Positions 1-6,722 of a stretch of DNA of 12,408 nucleotides are shown piece by piece. The stretch is from UBA4719 sp035654835 (GTDB lineage Bacteria > Actinomycetota > Actinomycetes > Actinomycetales > Dermatophilaceae): contig DASRVZ010000100.1 of assembly GCA_035654835.1 (NCBI GenBank), positions 1-12,408 on the forward strand, given 5' to 3'. Both the position numbers and the translations under genes were made by a program. Position 1 is the stretch's first letter. Every line of letters starts with the position of its first letter. Below the pieces are notes generated by a model, which saw only the letters and a list, made by a program, of their open reading frames with translations, ran no database searches and was not told the origin of the DNA.

Positions 1-519
1 CCCGGGGGCTTCGCCACGACCGGCGCCCCTGCCCTGCGGCTGGACGGGACCGATCTGGTGGTCGACGAGAGCAGGCGGGTGGCCATCGCCGGGACGTTCG
101 CCGAGCTGGCGGATGCGCTGGGGGTCGACTTCGGTCCCCCACCGGATCCATACCCCGACGGCAGCGAGGCAGCTCCGGCTGACGACACGTCACTTGACAC
201 GACGGCTGCTCGGCTCATCGCGGACTGGTTCCTCATGGCCGATGCGGCGCTTCGGGTGATGGCACCGCGGCAAACGCCGATCCTGTGGCCAGAGCACTTC
301 GACGTGGCCATCTTGCTGGACGACACCTCCTACGGCGCCTCGCCCGGCGACGGGTTCCACGCCACGCCATACGCCTACGTGAGCAGCAGCGACCACGATG
401 ACTCGGACTTCTGGAACGCACCGTTCGGGGCCATCCGCGGCCATGAGCAGATGCGCAGCGTCGACGATCTGGTGGGCTTCTGGAGCGCTGCCCGGGCCTT
501 GTTGACATCGCATGACTGA
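1..519 (+). CDS. Conserved hypothetical protein, 3' portion (5' end outside window)
   Basis: The reading frame is open from the first base with no stop, so the gene begins upstream; the GTG at 58 is only an internal codon. About 172 residues are visible, ending in a TGA at 517-519. The visible part has a Pro/Asp-rich linker (DFGPPPDPYPDGSEAAP), then a compact C-terminal domain with WPEHFDVAI, YGASPGDGFH, PYAYVS and FWNAPFGA. This arrangement recalls a family of uncharacterised actinobacterial proteins of unknown function, but I cannot name a domain. There is no signal peptide or membrane segment in the visible part, so it is probably cytosolic. It converges on the GH15 remnant, whose stop codon lies only 17 bp away. 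The coding assignment rests on the long open frame and on motif-like conserved aromatic/Gly blocks; function is unknown. Confidence 0.75.
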   Translation, partial: PGGFATTGAPALRLDGTDLVVDESRRVAIAGTFAELADALGVDFGPPPDPYPDGSEAAPADDTSLDTTAARLIADWFLMADAALRVMAPRQTPILWPEHFDVAILLDDTSYGASPGDGFHATPYAYVSSSDHDDSDFWNAPFGAIRGHEQMRSVDDLVGFWSAARALLTSHD

Positions 520-536
520 CCACTGCCCGGCAGGAC

Positions 537-945
537 TCACACCAGCTCGGCCTGGGAGATTGCCCATGCCGCGTTGACCAGGCCGATGTGGCTGAACGCC
601 TGCGGCAGGTTTCCGAGCTGTTCCCCTGCGGCACTGTCGAACTCCTCCGAGAGGAGGCCAAGGTCGTTAGCGCAGTGCGCCGCCCGTTGGAACGTCCCAC
701 GGGCCGCTGCCACGTCACCGGCCAGTGCCTGCGCGTGTGCGAGCCAGAAGGTGCAGAAGACGAACGCCCTTCGGCGCCGTCGAGTCCGTCGTCACCGCGA
801 TAGCGGCTCAGCAGTCCGTGGTCGTCACCAAGTTCGCGGACCAGGACCTCGATGGTGGAGATCACCCGGGGATCTGTTCCGGGTAGCAGCCCGACGATCG
901 GGATCATCAGTGCACTGGCATCGAGCCCATCACCGGGAGATCCCA
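537..945 (-). pseudogene. GH15 glucoamylase/trehalase-like C-terminal remnant, truncated and frameshifted
   Basis: Read on the minus strand, this encodes the C-terminal end of a glycoside hydrolase family 15 (alpha/alpha)6-barrel enzyme. It begins near DGLDASALMIPIVGLLPG, continues through DPRVISTIEVLVREL and LLSRYRGDDGLDGAEG, then after a frameshift runs through FVFCTFWLAHAQALAG, NDLGLLSEEFDSAAG, QLGNLPQAFSHIGLVNAAW and a TGA at 537-539. The GLLSEE block carries the glutamate that acts as catalytic base in this family. Two lesions are visible. First, one G appears to be missing from the G-run at plus-strand 767-769, so GAEG and FVFCTFW lie in different frames. Second, everything upstream of LDAS (the N-terminal domain and most of the barrel, several hundred residues in the family) is absent. 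The 5' boundary near 930-945 is approximate and meets the OsmC gene. The product cannot be an active enzyme. The frameshift alone could be a sequencing error; the truncation could not. Confidence 0.8.
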
Positions 946-1445
946 TCCCCCGCCAGGACGCCGTACCGGCTCCTGCCACCGCGGTCCCAGGCGTCGTCGT
1001 TGCCGAGACCCAGGACGGTCACTACATTCACACCGTCAGCGCGGGTGAACACACCTGGACCGTGGACGAGCCCGAGAGCTCCGGCGGCCAGGACGCCGGC
1101 CCGACGCCGTACGACATGCTGCTGTCGGCGTTGGGGGCGTGCACGTCTATGACGATGCGCATGTGTGCCGCCCGCAAGGGGTGGGACATGGGGCCCACTA
1201 CCGTGCGTCTGCAGCACAGCCGAATCCACGCGCGGGACTGCGATGCGTGTGAAACCACCAACGGACGCCTGGACCACATCGACAGGGAGATCACACTCGA
1301 CGACTCGCTGAGCGCGGAGAAACGGGTTGCGCTGCTGGCCATCGCCGACAAGTGCCCGGTGCACAGGACACTCACCAATGAGGTCAGCATCTCTACCGTC
1401 TTGACCGGCACCGTCCTGAGCGACGACGCGCTGGCTACCGACTGA
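852..1445 (+). CDS. OsmC/Ohr-family peroxidase-like protein, N-terminus uncertain
   Basis: The product belongs to the OsmC/Ohr superfamily, cytosolic thiol peroxidases that reduce organic hydroperoxides through two cysteines. The core runs from VVVAETQDGHY (about residue 48) to the C-terminus. The first Cys is in ALGACTSMTMRM (C97) and the second in IADKCPVHRTL (C168), both in their expected contexts. The HSRIHARDCDACET block is typical of one actinobacterial OsmC subgroup. Family members normally start only about 10-25 residues before the VVVAET block. Here the only in-frame start is ATG 852 (CTG aside), giving a Ser/Pro-rich 47-residue leader that lies antisense to the GH15 remnant. This suggests the native start was lost at a recombination junction near 930-990, and that the gene now uses, or lacks, a makeshift start. 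A weak AGGA lies at 843-846. The core domain is intact, so activity is possible if it is translated. Confidence 0.82.
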   Translation: MVEITRGSVPGSSPTIGIISALASSPSPGDPIPRQDAVPAPATAVPGVVVAETQDGHYIHTVSAGEHTWTVDEPESSGGQDAGPTPYDMLLSALGACTSMTMRMCAARKGWDMGPTTVRLQHSRIHARDCDACETTNGRLDHIDREITLDDSLSAEKRVALLAIADKCPVHRTLTNEVSISTVLTGTVLSDDALATD

Positions 1446-1493
1446 AGAACCCGGAGTACGGCCACGCTGAACCCTGCCGGTCCGCGAGCTCGC

Positions 1494-2078
1494 TCATTCC
1501 GTGTCGGCGGTCCATGCGCGACGGGCAAACGCTTTGTCGAGCGGGGTGTCGAAGACGTGGTTCGTGTAGTTGCTCAACGTCTTGACCGAGATCGCGAGGA
1601 GGATCTCCAAGACCTGGGTCTCGGTGTACCCGACAGTCAGGTACTCCTTCAGCTCAACGTCCGACGGGCGGCCTCGGGTGGCCACCATGCTCGTGGTGAA
1701 GAGGCTGAGCGCCTCCAGCTTGGCATCGCCGATCGGCTCGCCGGCGCGGACCGCGTCGGTGACCTCGGTCGGCACCTTGTTGCCGTCGGCGATCACGCTG
1801 TGCGCCCCCATGCAGTAGGCGCAGCCGTTGTACCGGCTGATCGCCAGGAAGATGACCTCCTGCTCGGTTGGATTGAATCCCGAGTGGCGCCGGAACTGGT
1901 CGTATCCAAAGCGATAGGTGCTCAGCAGTCCAGGTGAGTGGGCCATCTCGGCGTACATGTTGGGCACCATGCCCAGCGTGGCCCTGGCGTCCTCCAGGAG
2001 CTCTCGGCTGCCTTCGGGAGCCTCTTCCGGGGTCAGCAGGTCCAGCGTGGTGAGGTGCGCATGTGTCGTCACAGTCAA
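1494..2078 (-). CDS. AhpD-like/carboxymuconolactone decarboxylase-family peroxidase-related protein
   Basis: This 194-residue all-helical cytosolic protein is of the CMD/AhpD superfamily. It contains the AhpD-type pattern E74-x11-C86-x2-C89-x3-H93 (EVIFLAISRYNGCAYCMGAH). In characterised AhpD proteins these residues form the proton-relay and redox-active disulfide centre of an alkylhydroperoxidase. Length and the N-terminal LGMVPNMY motif match the 'uncharacterised peroxidase-related' subgroup. The start is TTG at 2076-2078, preceded by AAGGG and a run of T at suitable distance; GTG two codons later (2070-2072) is an alternative but sits further from the ribosome site. The gene is divergent from a TetR regulator across 120 bp that contains a repeated candidate operator, so local control is likely. 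The OsmC gene converges on it from the left, which places two peroxide-detoxifying families side by side. The natural substrate is unknown. Confidence 0.9.
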   Translation of the reverse strand: MTVTTHAHLTTLDLLTPEEAPEGSRELLEDARATLGMVPNMYAEMAHSPGLLSTYRFGYDQFRRHSGFNPTEQEVIFLAISRYNGCAYCMGAHSVIADGNKVPTEVTDAVRAGEPIGDAKLEALSLFTTSMVATRGRPSDVELKEYLTVGYTETQVLEILLAISVKTLSNYTNHVFDTPLDKAFARRAWTADTE

Positions 2079-2102
2079 AAAAACCCTTCGTCCAGACTAT
2101 TT

Positions 2103-2167
2103 TCGAGCGATCGCTACAGAACAAAGTCTATCACGGGGCCAAAGGACATTGTCGAGCAAGCGCTACA
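2103..2167. promoter_or_regulatory. Repeated candidate operator between the AhpD-like and tetR genes
   Basis: The divergent intergenic region holds two copies of TCGAGCnnnCGCTACA, at 2103-2118 (spacer GAT) and 2152-2167 (spacer AAG), 49 bp apart in the same orientation. The first copy contains the perfect palindrome AGCGATCGCT (2106-2115) and the second the palindrome AGCGCT (2159-2164). The position, directly between a TetR-family gene and its divergent neighbour, is where such regulators commonly bind. That TetR binds here is inferred. Confidence 0.5.
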
Positions 2168-2198
2168 CAAATCGCCCATTGCTCGTTAGCATGGATGC

Positions 2199-2804
2199 AT
2201 GTCAACGTCAGTGGTCAGCCAGGTCGGGCGCCCGAGGCAGTTCGAGCTCGACGACGTCCTGTCACAGGCCCTCAACCTCTTCTGGCGCAAGGGGTACCGC
2301 CATACAACGACCCGCGCCCTCGAAACTGAGCTGGGCATCACGCAGTCGAGTCTCTACAACGTGTTCGGGTCCAAAGCCGGCCTCCTGGATGCCGTTCTCG
2401 ACCGCTACCAGTCAACGGTGGACGAGGCGCTCCTCCACCCGCTGCGCGATGCCCCGGATGGTCGCAGCGCACTCGAGACCTTCTTCCGGGACGTCGGCGC
2501 CTGGATGGCCACCGATGGCCGTGGATGCCTCATGGTCAACCTGATGGCCGACGAGGCTCCCACGAACCCCGCCGTTGCCGCCCGAACCAAGGCACACCGG
2601 GACCGGGTCCGCGTGGCGTTGCGAGTCGCCGTCGACCGCGCATGCCCGACGGCAGGCAGCGACGTGGTCAAGCACCGGGCCAATCTCCTGCTCGCCGCCA
2701 CCCTCGGCCTGAACATCGCAGCCCGCGCCGGCGCCTCCCGCATCGAGCTGGGCCGGATCGTCGCCGGCGTCGAGGCTGAGATCGCGTCCTGGACGACTCC
2801 GTGA
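2199..2804 (+). CDS. TetR/AcrR-family transcriptional regulator
   Basis: This is a 201-residue one-component regulator. Residues 10-63 form the TetR_N DNA-binding domain: GRPRQF, then VLSQALNLFWRKGYRHTTTR, ELGITQSSLYNVFGSKAGLL, with the helix-turn-helix around residues 33-57. The remainder is an alpha-helical ligand-binding and dimerisation domain containing RGCLMVNLMADE, a block common in TetR proteins of this type. ATG 2199 is the natural start, as the family begins shortly before GRPR; no strong ribosome site is visible. It is divergent from the AhpD-like gene and overlaps the next gene by GTGA, so it probably regulates both the divergent gene and its own operon with the dehalogenase-like gene. 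The inducing ligand is unknown; a reactive organic compound or peroxide would fit the neighbours but is conjecture. Confidence 0.92.
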   Translation: MSTSVVSQVGRPRQFELDDVLSQALNLFWRKGYRHTTTRALETELGITQSSLYNVFGSKAGLLDAVLDRYQSTVDEALLHPLRDAPDGRSALETFFRDVGAWMATDGRGCLMVNLMADEAPTNPAVAARTKAHRDRVRVALRVAVDRACPTAGSDVVKHRANLLLAATLGLNIAARAGASRIELGRIVAGVEAEIASWTTP

Positions 2805-3595
2805 CGGGGCCAGCGGCATCAACGCGCACCGCTGGACAGCCCTTGAGCGAGACTGCACCGACGTCCAAGAATGGAGCCGACGCCACCCTCCCCAGCTCAG
2901 ACCGTCCCGTCAGCATCGACGGGCCCCGCCTGCCGGCCGTCATCGTGTTCGACGTCAACGAAACCCTCTCGGACATGTCACCGATGGCCAGGCGGTTCGT
3001 CGACGTCGGCGCCCCCGCCCACCTGGCCGCGACCTGGTTCGCGGCGCTCCTGCGAGACGGCTTCGCGCTCACCGCCGCAGGCACCACCGCGCCATTTGCC
3101 CAGCTCGGCGTCGGCGTGCTTCGTGCGAGTCTGGGCGGCCTGCCCCTCAACCGCACCGTCGACGAGGCGATCGAACACATCATGGGCGGCTTTGATGAGC
3201 TCACCGTGCACCCCGACGTTCTCGACGGCATACCCGCCCTGGCTGCTCTGCCCACCCGCCTCGTCACCCTCAGCAACGGCGCAGCCACCGTCGCCCAACG
3301 TCTGTTCGAACGGGCAGGAATCGGCGAGCACTTTGAAAGGCTGCTATCGGTCGAGGACGCCGGTGTGTGGAAGCCCGCTCCCGGCGCCTACGCCTACGCT
3401 GCCCAGCAGTGTGGCGTCGAACCGGTCGACCTGATGCTCGTGGCCGTCCACCCCTGGGACATCGACGGCGCCCACCGTGCCGGACTTGGCACTGTCTGGA
3501 TCAACCGGACCAGTGCGACCTACCCCGACTACTTCACCACGCCCACGCTTGAGGCGACATCCATGCGCCACCTGGCGCAGCTGCTGAGCCGCTAA
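2801..3595 (+). CDS. Haloacid dehalogenase type II-like HAD hydrolase
   Basis: This 264-residue cytosolic HAD-superfamily protein is of the haloacid dehalogenase type II class. All four HAD motifs are present: motif I FDVNETL with nucleophile D51, motif II LSNG (S158-N159-G160), motif III with K191 in VWKPAPGAY, and motif IV VHPWDIDGA (D220, D222). At the D+2 position, where HAD phosphatases have Asp as general acid, this protein has Asn53. That argues against a phosphatase and fits the dehalogenase-like group, although classic L-2-haloacid dehalogenases have an aromatic residue there. GTG 2801 overlaps the tetR stop (GTGA), indicating translational coupling. It yields a 45-residue Ser/Thr/Pro-rich N-terminal tail before the domain; TTG 2843 is an alternative start. 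The true substrate is not shown by the sequence. Confidence 0.88.
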   Translation: MTGPAASTRTAGQPLSETAPTSKNGADATLPSSDRPVSIDGPRLPAVIVFDVNETLSDMSPMARRFVDVGAPAHLAATWFAALLRDGFALTAAGTTAPFAQLGVGVLRASLGGLPLNRTVDEAIEHIMGGFDELTVHPDVLDGIPALAALPTRLVTLSNGAATVAQRLFERAGIGEHFERLLSVEDAGVWKPAPGAYAYAAQQCGVEPVDLMLVAVHPWDIDGAHRAGLGTVWINRTSATYPDYFTTPTLEATSMRHLAQLLSR

Positions 3596-3866
3596 CCGAG
3601 CCAGAACGGCCAGGTCGGTCCCGCACCGTCGAGTGGGTAAATGCAAGTGTGCTTGCGTTGACATTCAGGCTCAACAGCTTCCTGATCCCATTCTTGAGCA
3701 GCGTTCTTGCCGCGGGCATCCGTCGCTTTGAAGGCGGCTCGTCCGGTACGCCGGCCTCCCAGTGACCAAGTGCTTCCTCGAGAGCAGCAACAGCCTTGGG
3801 TCGACCGCCTCCCGGCCCATGTAGACGTCCTGAGTCACTGCCGTCGACAATAACCTCGTCGGACGA
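3596..3866. other. Non-coding stretch, possible decayed gene on the minus strand
   Basis: I see no intact gene here. On the minus strand a broken frame gives SSDEVIVDGSDSGRL, then HGPGGGRPKAVAALEEALG and HWEAGVPDEPPSK (about 3866 to 3725). The neighbouring frame then continues as TDARGKNAAQEWDQEA and CQRKHTCIYPLDG to about 3605. This looks like a decayed coding region with one frameshift, but I cannot assign a family with confidence. A near-palindrome AATGCAAG-tgtg-CTTGCGTT lies at 3640-3659 and could be a hairpin behind the dehalogenase-like gene, or an operator. The DNA composition is less GC-skewed than the flanking genes. Confidence 0.3.
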
Positions 3867-3966
3867 GATGAGAACTCTCTCATCTGGGTCTCCTGGTCAG
3901 TTCACTTTGCCCTGAGACAGTGATTGCAGCGACCCGCACACAGGGCGAGGAAAAGAGGGCAAAGGC
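3867..3966 (+). promoter_or_regulatory. Upstream control region of the first small exported protein (copy A of a duplicated element)
   Basis: The region opens with the perfect inverted repeat GATGAGA-actc-TCTCATC (3867-3884), followed by TGGGTCTCCTGGTCAG and a second conserved block TGAGACAGTGATTGCA. It ends in a good ribosome site, AGAGGG, 8 nt before ATG 3967. The whole 103 bp up to and including the ATG aligns without any gap to the region upstream of the paralogue at 6723-7145. Of the first 34 bases, 32 are identical. Upstream of GATGAGA the similarity stops. The two-component system lies directly downstream, so binding by its OmpR-type regulator is the simplest reading; no clear -35/-10 pair is visible. 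Confidence 0.65.
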
Positions 3967-4353
3967 ATGGAGCAGATATCCACCAGGGTCATCATGATCG
4001 GGGCCGCCAGTGTGCTCGGCGTCGCACTGGTCGCCGGCGGTGCGTATGCAGCACACGGATCCCTGACTGTCGCGGATGCCCCGGGCAAGGTTCTACAGGT
4101 CAGCGGTGTGGGGTCGGCGTCCGCGCTCGCCGACCCCACCACGACAGCGCGCACCAATCCCAGCGCTGAGGGGGGGTCGAGCGCCACGACGGCGCACCCG
4201 ACGGCACCGGCCACGACTGACGCGACGTCGCAGGCCACCGCAATCCCGCAAAGCGGTGTGAAACAGGTCGCGCCTCCAGCCCCAAAGATGCTGCCCACAC
4301 GCCACGCTGAGATTCACTCGCCCGAACCAGCACACAGCTCGTCCCACATGTAA
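3967..4353 (+). CDS. Small exported or membrane-anchored Ala/Thr-rich protein (paralogue 1)
   Basis: This is a 128-residue protein with no family I can name. Residues 1-29 form an export signal or anchor: MEQISTR, then the hydrophobic stretch VIMIGAASVLGVALVAGG and AYAAHG, where AYA could be a signal peptidase site. A short conserved block follows, LTVADAPGKVLQVSGVG, then a low-complexity Ala/Thr/Pro/Ser-rich region (about 55-100) and a tail with several His residues ending PAHSSSHM. The first 50 residues closely match the protein encoded at 6723-7145 on the other strand, while the C-terminal halves diverge. ATG 3967 has a good ribosome site. It stands 73 bp upstream of the histidine kinase in the same direction and may share its transcript. 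An accessory or target protein of the two-component system outside the membrane is a reasonable guess; no activity can be assigned. Confidence 0.82.
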   Translation: MEQISTRVIMIGAASVLGVALVAGGAYAAHGSLTVADAPGKVLQVSGVGSASALADPTTTARTNPSAEGGSSATTAHPTAPATTDATSQATAIPQSGVKQVAPPAPKMLPTRHAEIHSPEPAHSSSHM

Positions 4354-4355
4354 AT

Positions 4356-4399
4356 GTCAGGGCACTGACCCTAAAGCCTCAGTAACATCGACATGTCGA
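4356..4399. promoter_or_regulatory. Small inverted repeats ahead of the histidine kinase gene
   Basis: The 73 bp between paralogue 1 and the kinase hold a short hairpin GTCAG-ggca-CTGAC (4356-4369) and a perfect 12-bp palindrome TCGACATGTCGA (4388-4399). The hairpin is too short, and lacks a T-run, to be a convincing terminator. The palindrome could be an operator or chance. No promoter is clear, so read-through from the upstream gene is possible. Confidence 0.3.
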
Positions 4400-4426
4400 G
4401 ATCCCAGACTTCGCGACCCGCTCGGG

Positions 4427-5944
4427 GTGCTCGACATGAACGCTTGGACAATGACCCACATGCGCAAACCTCGGCGGCCACGGCGCGCAGCTCTCGTTGG
4501 GCCACCGCGCTCTCTCTCGGTCAGATCGCGAATCGTGGTCTCGATTCTTGTTGTCGCTGCGTTCGGGCTGGCGGCGTCCGGGGTCGCCTCGTATCTGGTC
4601 CAGCGTCAAGGGGTTTTGGCCGCTGTTGACGCGCAGCTTCTGAACACCGTCCCGAATCTGAAGACCATCGCATCGGGCAAGACCTCCGGCGTGCCACTGA
4701 CCAGTGTCGATGCCGTGCTGCGGGTTGCCATGCAACAGGTCATTCCTGCCTCGAACGAGAGCGCGTTGGGTTTCATCGACGGAGAGGCTGCACTGGTTCC
4801 TGCCGTGAATCTGCCCTTCCGGATTGACAAGGACGGGGCGCTGGTCGCCCGGATCGTGCGCGAAGCAGACCCGACCCAAGTTGTGATTGGCACCGCCAAG
4901 AGCCCGCTGGGGACGCTTCGCTACCTGATCGTTCCGGTCCATGTGGTAGGTGACCCGTCCCCTGGCTTGTATGTCGCCGCTCACAACCTTGACACCGAGC
5001 TCGCCTCGGTGGCCGAATCGTTCCAGACCTACATCCGGGTCGCGCTGATCGCCCTGGCCCTGGTGGGCCTGGTCGCCTCGTTGGCGGCGGGACGGCTGCT
5101 GCGCCCGATCCGCCTGCTTCGCGATGCTGCCGCGAGCAGCAGCAACGCTGCCGATCTCACCGTACGCATCCCCGTAACGGGCAGCGACGACGTCTCAGAG
5201 CTGGCGGCGGCCATCAACTCCATGTTCGACCGGCTGCAGGATTCGGCCATGAGCCAGCGGCGGCTGCTCAGCGATGTTGGTCACGAGCTGAAGACGCCTA
5301 TCACGATCATCCGCGGTCATCTGGAGCTGTTGGACGCAGGCAACGTGGCCGAGGTCAAGGCGACCCGGGACCTGGCCGTCGACGAGCTCGATCGCATGAG
5401 CACTCTGGTGTCTGACATCTCGCTGCTGGCTGCGTCCCGGGCGCCGCACTTTGTCGAGCTCGCCGAGGTCGACCTGGCGTCGTTCACGAAAGCGGTCGGC
5501 GCCAAAGCCTCCGCACTCGATCCGAGCCGTAGCTGGCGCGTGGAGTCCGCGAACGGACTGGCGCTGATCGATGCGGGCCACATCACCCAGGCATGGCTGC
5601 AGCTGGCCAACAACGCAGTGAAGTACTCGACCCCAGGCTCGCCGATCGTCATCACCACCGAGATCTCACAAACCGGACCTCATAGGTGGCTGAACCTGTC
5701 GATGTGCGACAGCGGACCCGGCATTCCGCCGAACGCGCAGGCGCGCATCTTCGAGCGCTTCAGCCGACTCGATTCCAGCGGGGCCACGGAGGGAACTGGA
5801 CTGGGTCTATCCATCGTCTCGGCGATCGCCGAAGCCCACGGTGGCAGCGTGCTGCTCACGAGCGCCCCGGGCCAAGGCTCGACGTTCACCATCCGGATTC
5901 CGCTGGTCGACATCGCGCAACCGCCGCATCAAACTGAGGAGTAA
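4427..5944 (+). CDS. Two-component sensor histidine kinase, HAMP type
   Basis: This is a complete membrane sensor kinase of 505 residues. A basic N-terminus is followed by TM1 (about 36-57, IVVSILVVAAFGLAASGVAS), an extracytoplasmic sensor domain of about 145 residues, TM2 (about 204-224), a HAMP linker (RLLRPIRLLRDAA onward), HisKA with H286 in SDVGHELKTPITIIRG, and HATPase_c with the N box LANNAVKYS (N395-N396), CDSGPGIPP and GTGLGLSIVSAIAEAHGG. All catalytic elements are intact. The sensor domain has no obvious metal-binding cluster, so its stimulus is unknown. No start has a convincing ribosome site: GTG 4427, ATG 4436, ATG 4451 and ATG 4460 are all possible and differ by at most 11 residues. 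The response regulator follows 3 bp after the stop, so the pair is one operon. The order kinase-then-regulator is the reverse of the commoner arrangement. Confidence 0.95.
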   Translation: MLDMNAWTMTHMRKPRRPRRAALVGPPRSLSVRSRIVVSILVVAAFGLAASGVASYLVQRQGVLAAVDAQLLNTVPNLKTIASGKTSGVPLTSVDAVLRVAMQQVIPASNESALGFIDGEAALVPAVNLPFRIDKDGALVARIVREADPTQVVIGTAKSPLGTLRYLIVPVHVVGDPSPGLYVAAHNLDTELASVAESFQTYIRVALIALALVGLVASLAAGRLLRPIRLLRDAAASSSNAADLTVRIPVTGSDDVSELAAAINSMFDRLQDSAMSQRRLLSDVGHELKTPITIIRGHLELLDAGNVAEVKATRDLAVDELDRMSTLVSDISLLAASRAPHFVELAEVDLASFTKAVGAKASALDPSRSWRVESANGLALIDAGHITQAWLQLANNAVKYSTPGSPIVITTEISQTGPHRWLNLSMCDSGPGIPPNAQARIFERFSRLDSSGATEGTGLGLSIVSAIAEAHGGSVLLTSAPGQGSTFTIRIPLVDIAQPPHQTEE

Positions 5945-5947
5945 GAA

Positions 5948-6604
5948 GTGAGCAGGATTCTTGTTGCCGAGGACGAGGCGCGGATTGCGTCCTTCGTCGA
6001 GAAGGGTCTTGGCGCGGCCGGGTTCGCAGTGACCGTGACAGCCGACGGCCCGACAGCCCTAGCCGAGGCGCAGTCTGGCCAGTTCGACCTGTTGATTCTG
6101 GACATCGGTCTGCCCGGGCTCGACGGCTTCGACATACTCCAGACCCTGCGCGGTCAGGCCAACCCGATCGCTGTCATCGTGCTGACAGCGCGCGACTCCG
6201 CGGCCGACACGCTGCACGGCCTGGAAGGGGGCGCCGACGATTACATGTCCAAGCCGTTTCGCTTTGATGAGCTGCTGGCAAGGGTGAGACTGCGCCTGAA
6301 GGGTGGGCAACCCGGGCCGGTCGGGTCACTTCAGGTGCGCGGTCTGGAACTCGACCTCAAGACGCGCCGGATCAGCGTCGAAGGCACACTGTTCGACCTC
6401 TCGGCGCGCGAGTTCGCCCTCGCCGAGGAGTTCATGCGCCACCCCGATCAGGTACTCAGCCGTGAGCAGCTGCTCAGTCGGGTATGGGGGCTGGACTTCG
6501 ACCCGGGCTCGAACGTAGTCGAGGTGTATGTCCGGTACCTACGCGCCAAGATCGGCCCAGAGCGCATCGAGACGGTGCGCGGCATGGGCTACCGCCTGGC
6601 GTGA
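5948..6604 (+). CDS. OmpR/PhoB-family response regulator
   Basis: This is a 218-residue DNA-binding response regulator. The receiver domain (1-118) has the acidic pocket E8-D9, phosphoacceptor D52 in LILDIGLPGLDG, T80 and K102 (MSKPF). The C-terminal winged helix (about 125-218) includes FDLSAREFALAEEFM, VLSREQLLSRVWG, NVVEVYVRYLRAKIG and ETVRGMGYRLA, standard for the OmpR class, which binds tandem direct repeats as a dimer. GTG 5948 is preceded by GAGGAG overlapping the kinase stop, supporting coupled translation. The conserved region upstream of the two small paralogues that flank this operon is the best candidate target. A strong hairpin follows the stop codon. Confidence 0.95.
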   Translation: MSRILVAEDEARIASFVEKGLGAAGFAVTVTADGPTALAEAQSGQFDLLILDIGLPGLDGFDILQTLRGQANPIAVIVLTARDSAADTLHGLEGGADDYMSKPFRFDELLARVRLRLKGGQPGPVGSLQVRGLELDLKTRRISVEGTLFDLSAREFALAEEFMRHPDQVLSREQLLSRVWGLDFDPGSNVVEVYVRYLRAKIGPERIETVRGMGYRLA

Positions 6605-6619
6605 GAATTGCTCCTTCCG

Positions 6620-6662
6620 CACCAAGGACGGCGTCTCGCCGTGCGACACGCCGTCTTTGGTG
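6620..6662. terminator. Strong hairpin between convergent genes, likely bidirectional terminator
   Basis: CACCAAGGACGGCGT (6620-6634) pairs with ACGCCGTCTTTGGTG (6648-6662): 14 of 15 positions are complementary, and a G-T pair can fill the other. The loop is 13 nt. It lies 16 bp after the response regulator stop and 60 bp beyond the 3' end of the oppositely oriented gene at 6723-7145. There is no long T-run, but extended GC-rich stems of this kind are common at actinobacterial 3' ends. Confidence 0.7.
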
Positions 6663-6722
6663 ACTTCACCGAGTCCAGATCAAACCGTCCGATAGCGCGA
6701 CGTAGTTGCTGGCCTCCGCTTT

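Noticed and set aside
3725..3866. Calling the GPGGGRPK remnant an ISAzo13-type transposase fragment
   Set aside because: Only a few residues agree, with no terminal repeats or catalytic residues; kept as an unnamed remnant.
4356..4369. A terminator after paralogue 1
   Set aside because: A 5-bp stem with a 4-nt loop and no T-run is too weak.
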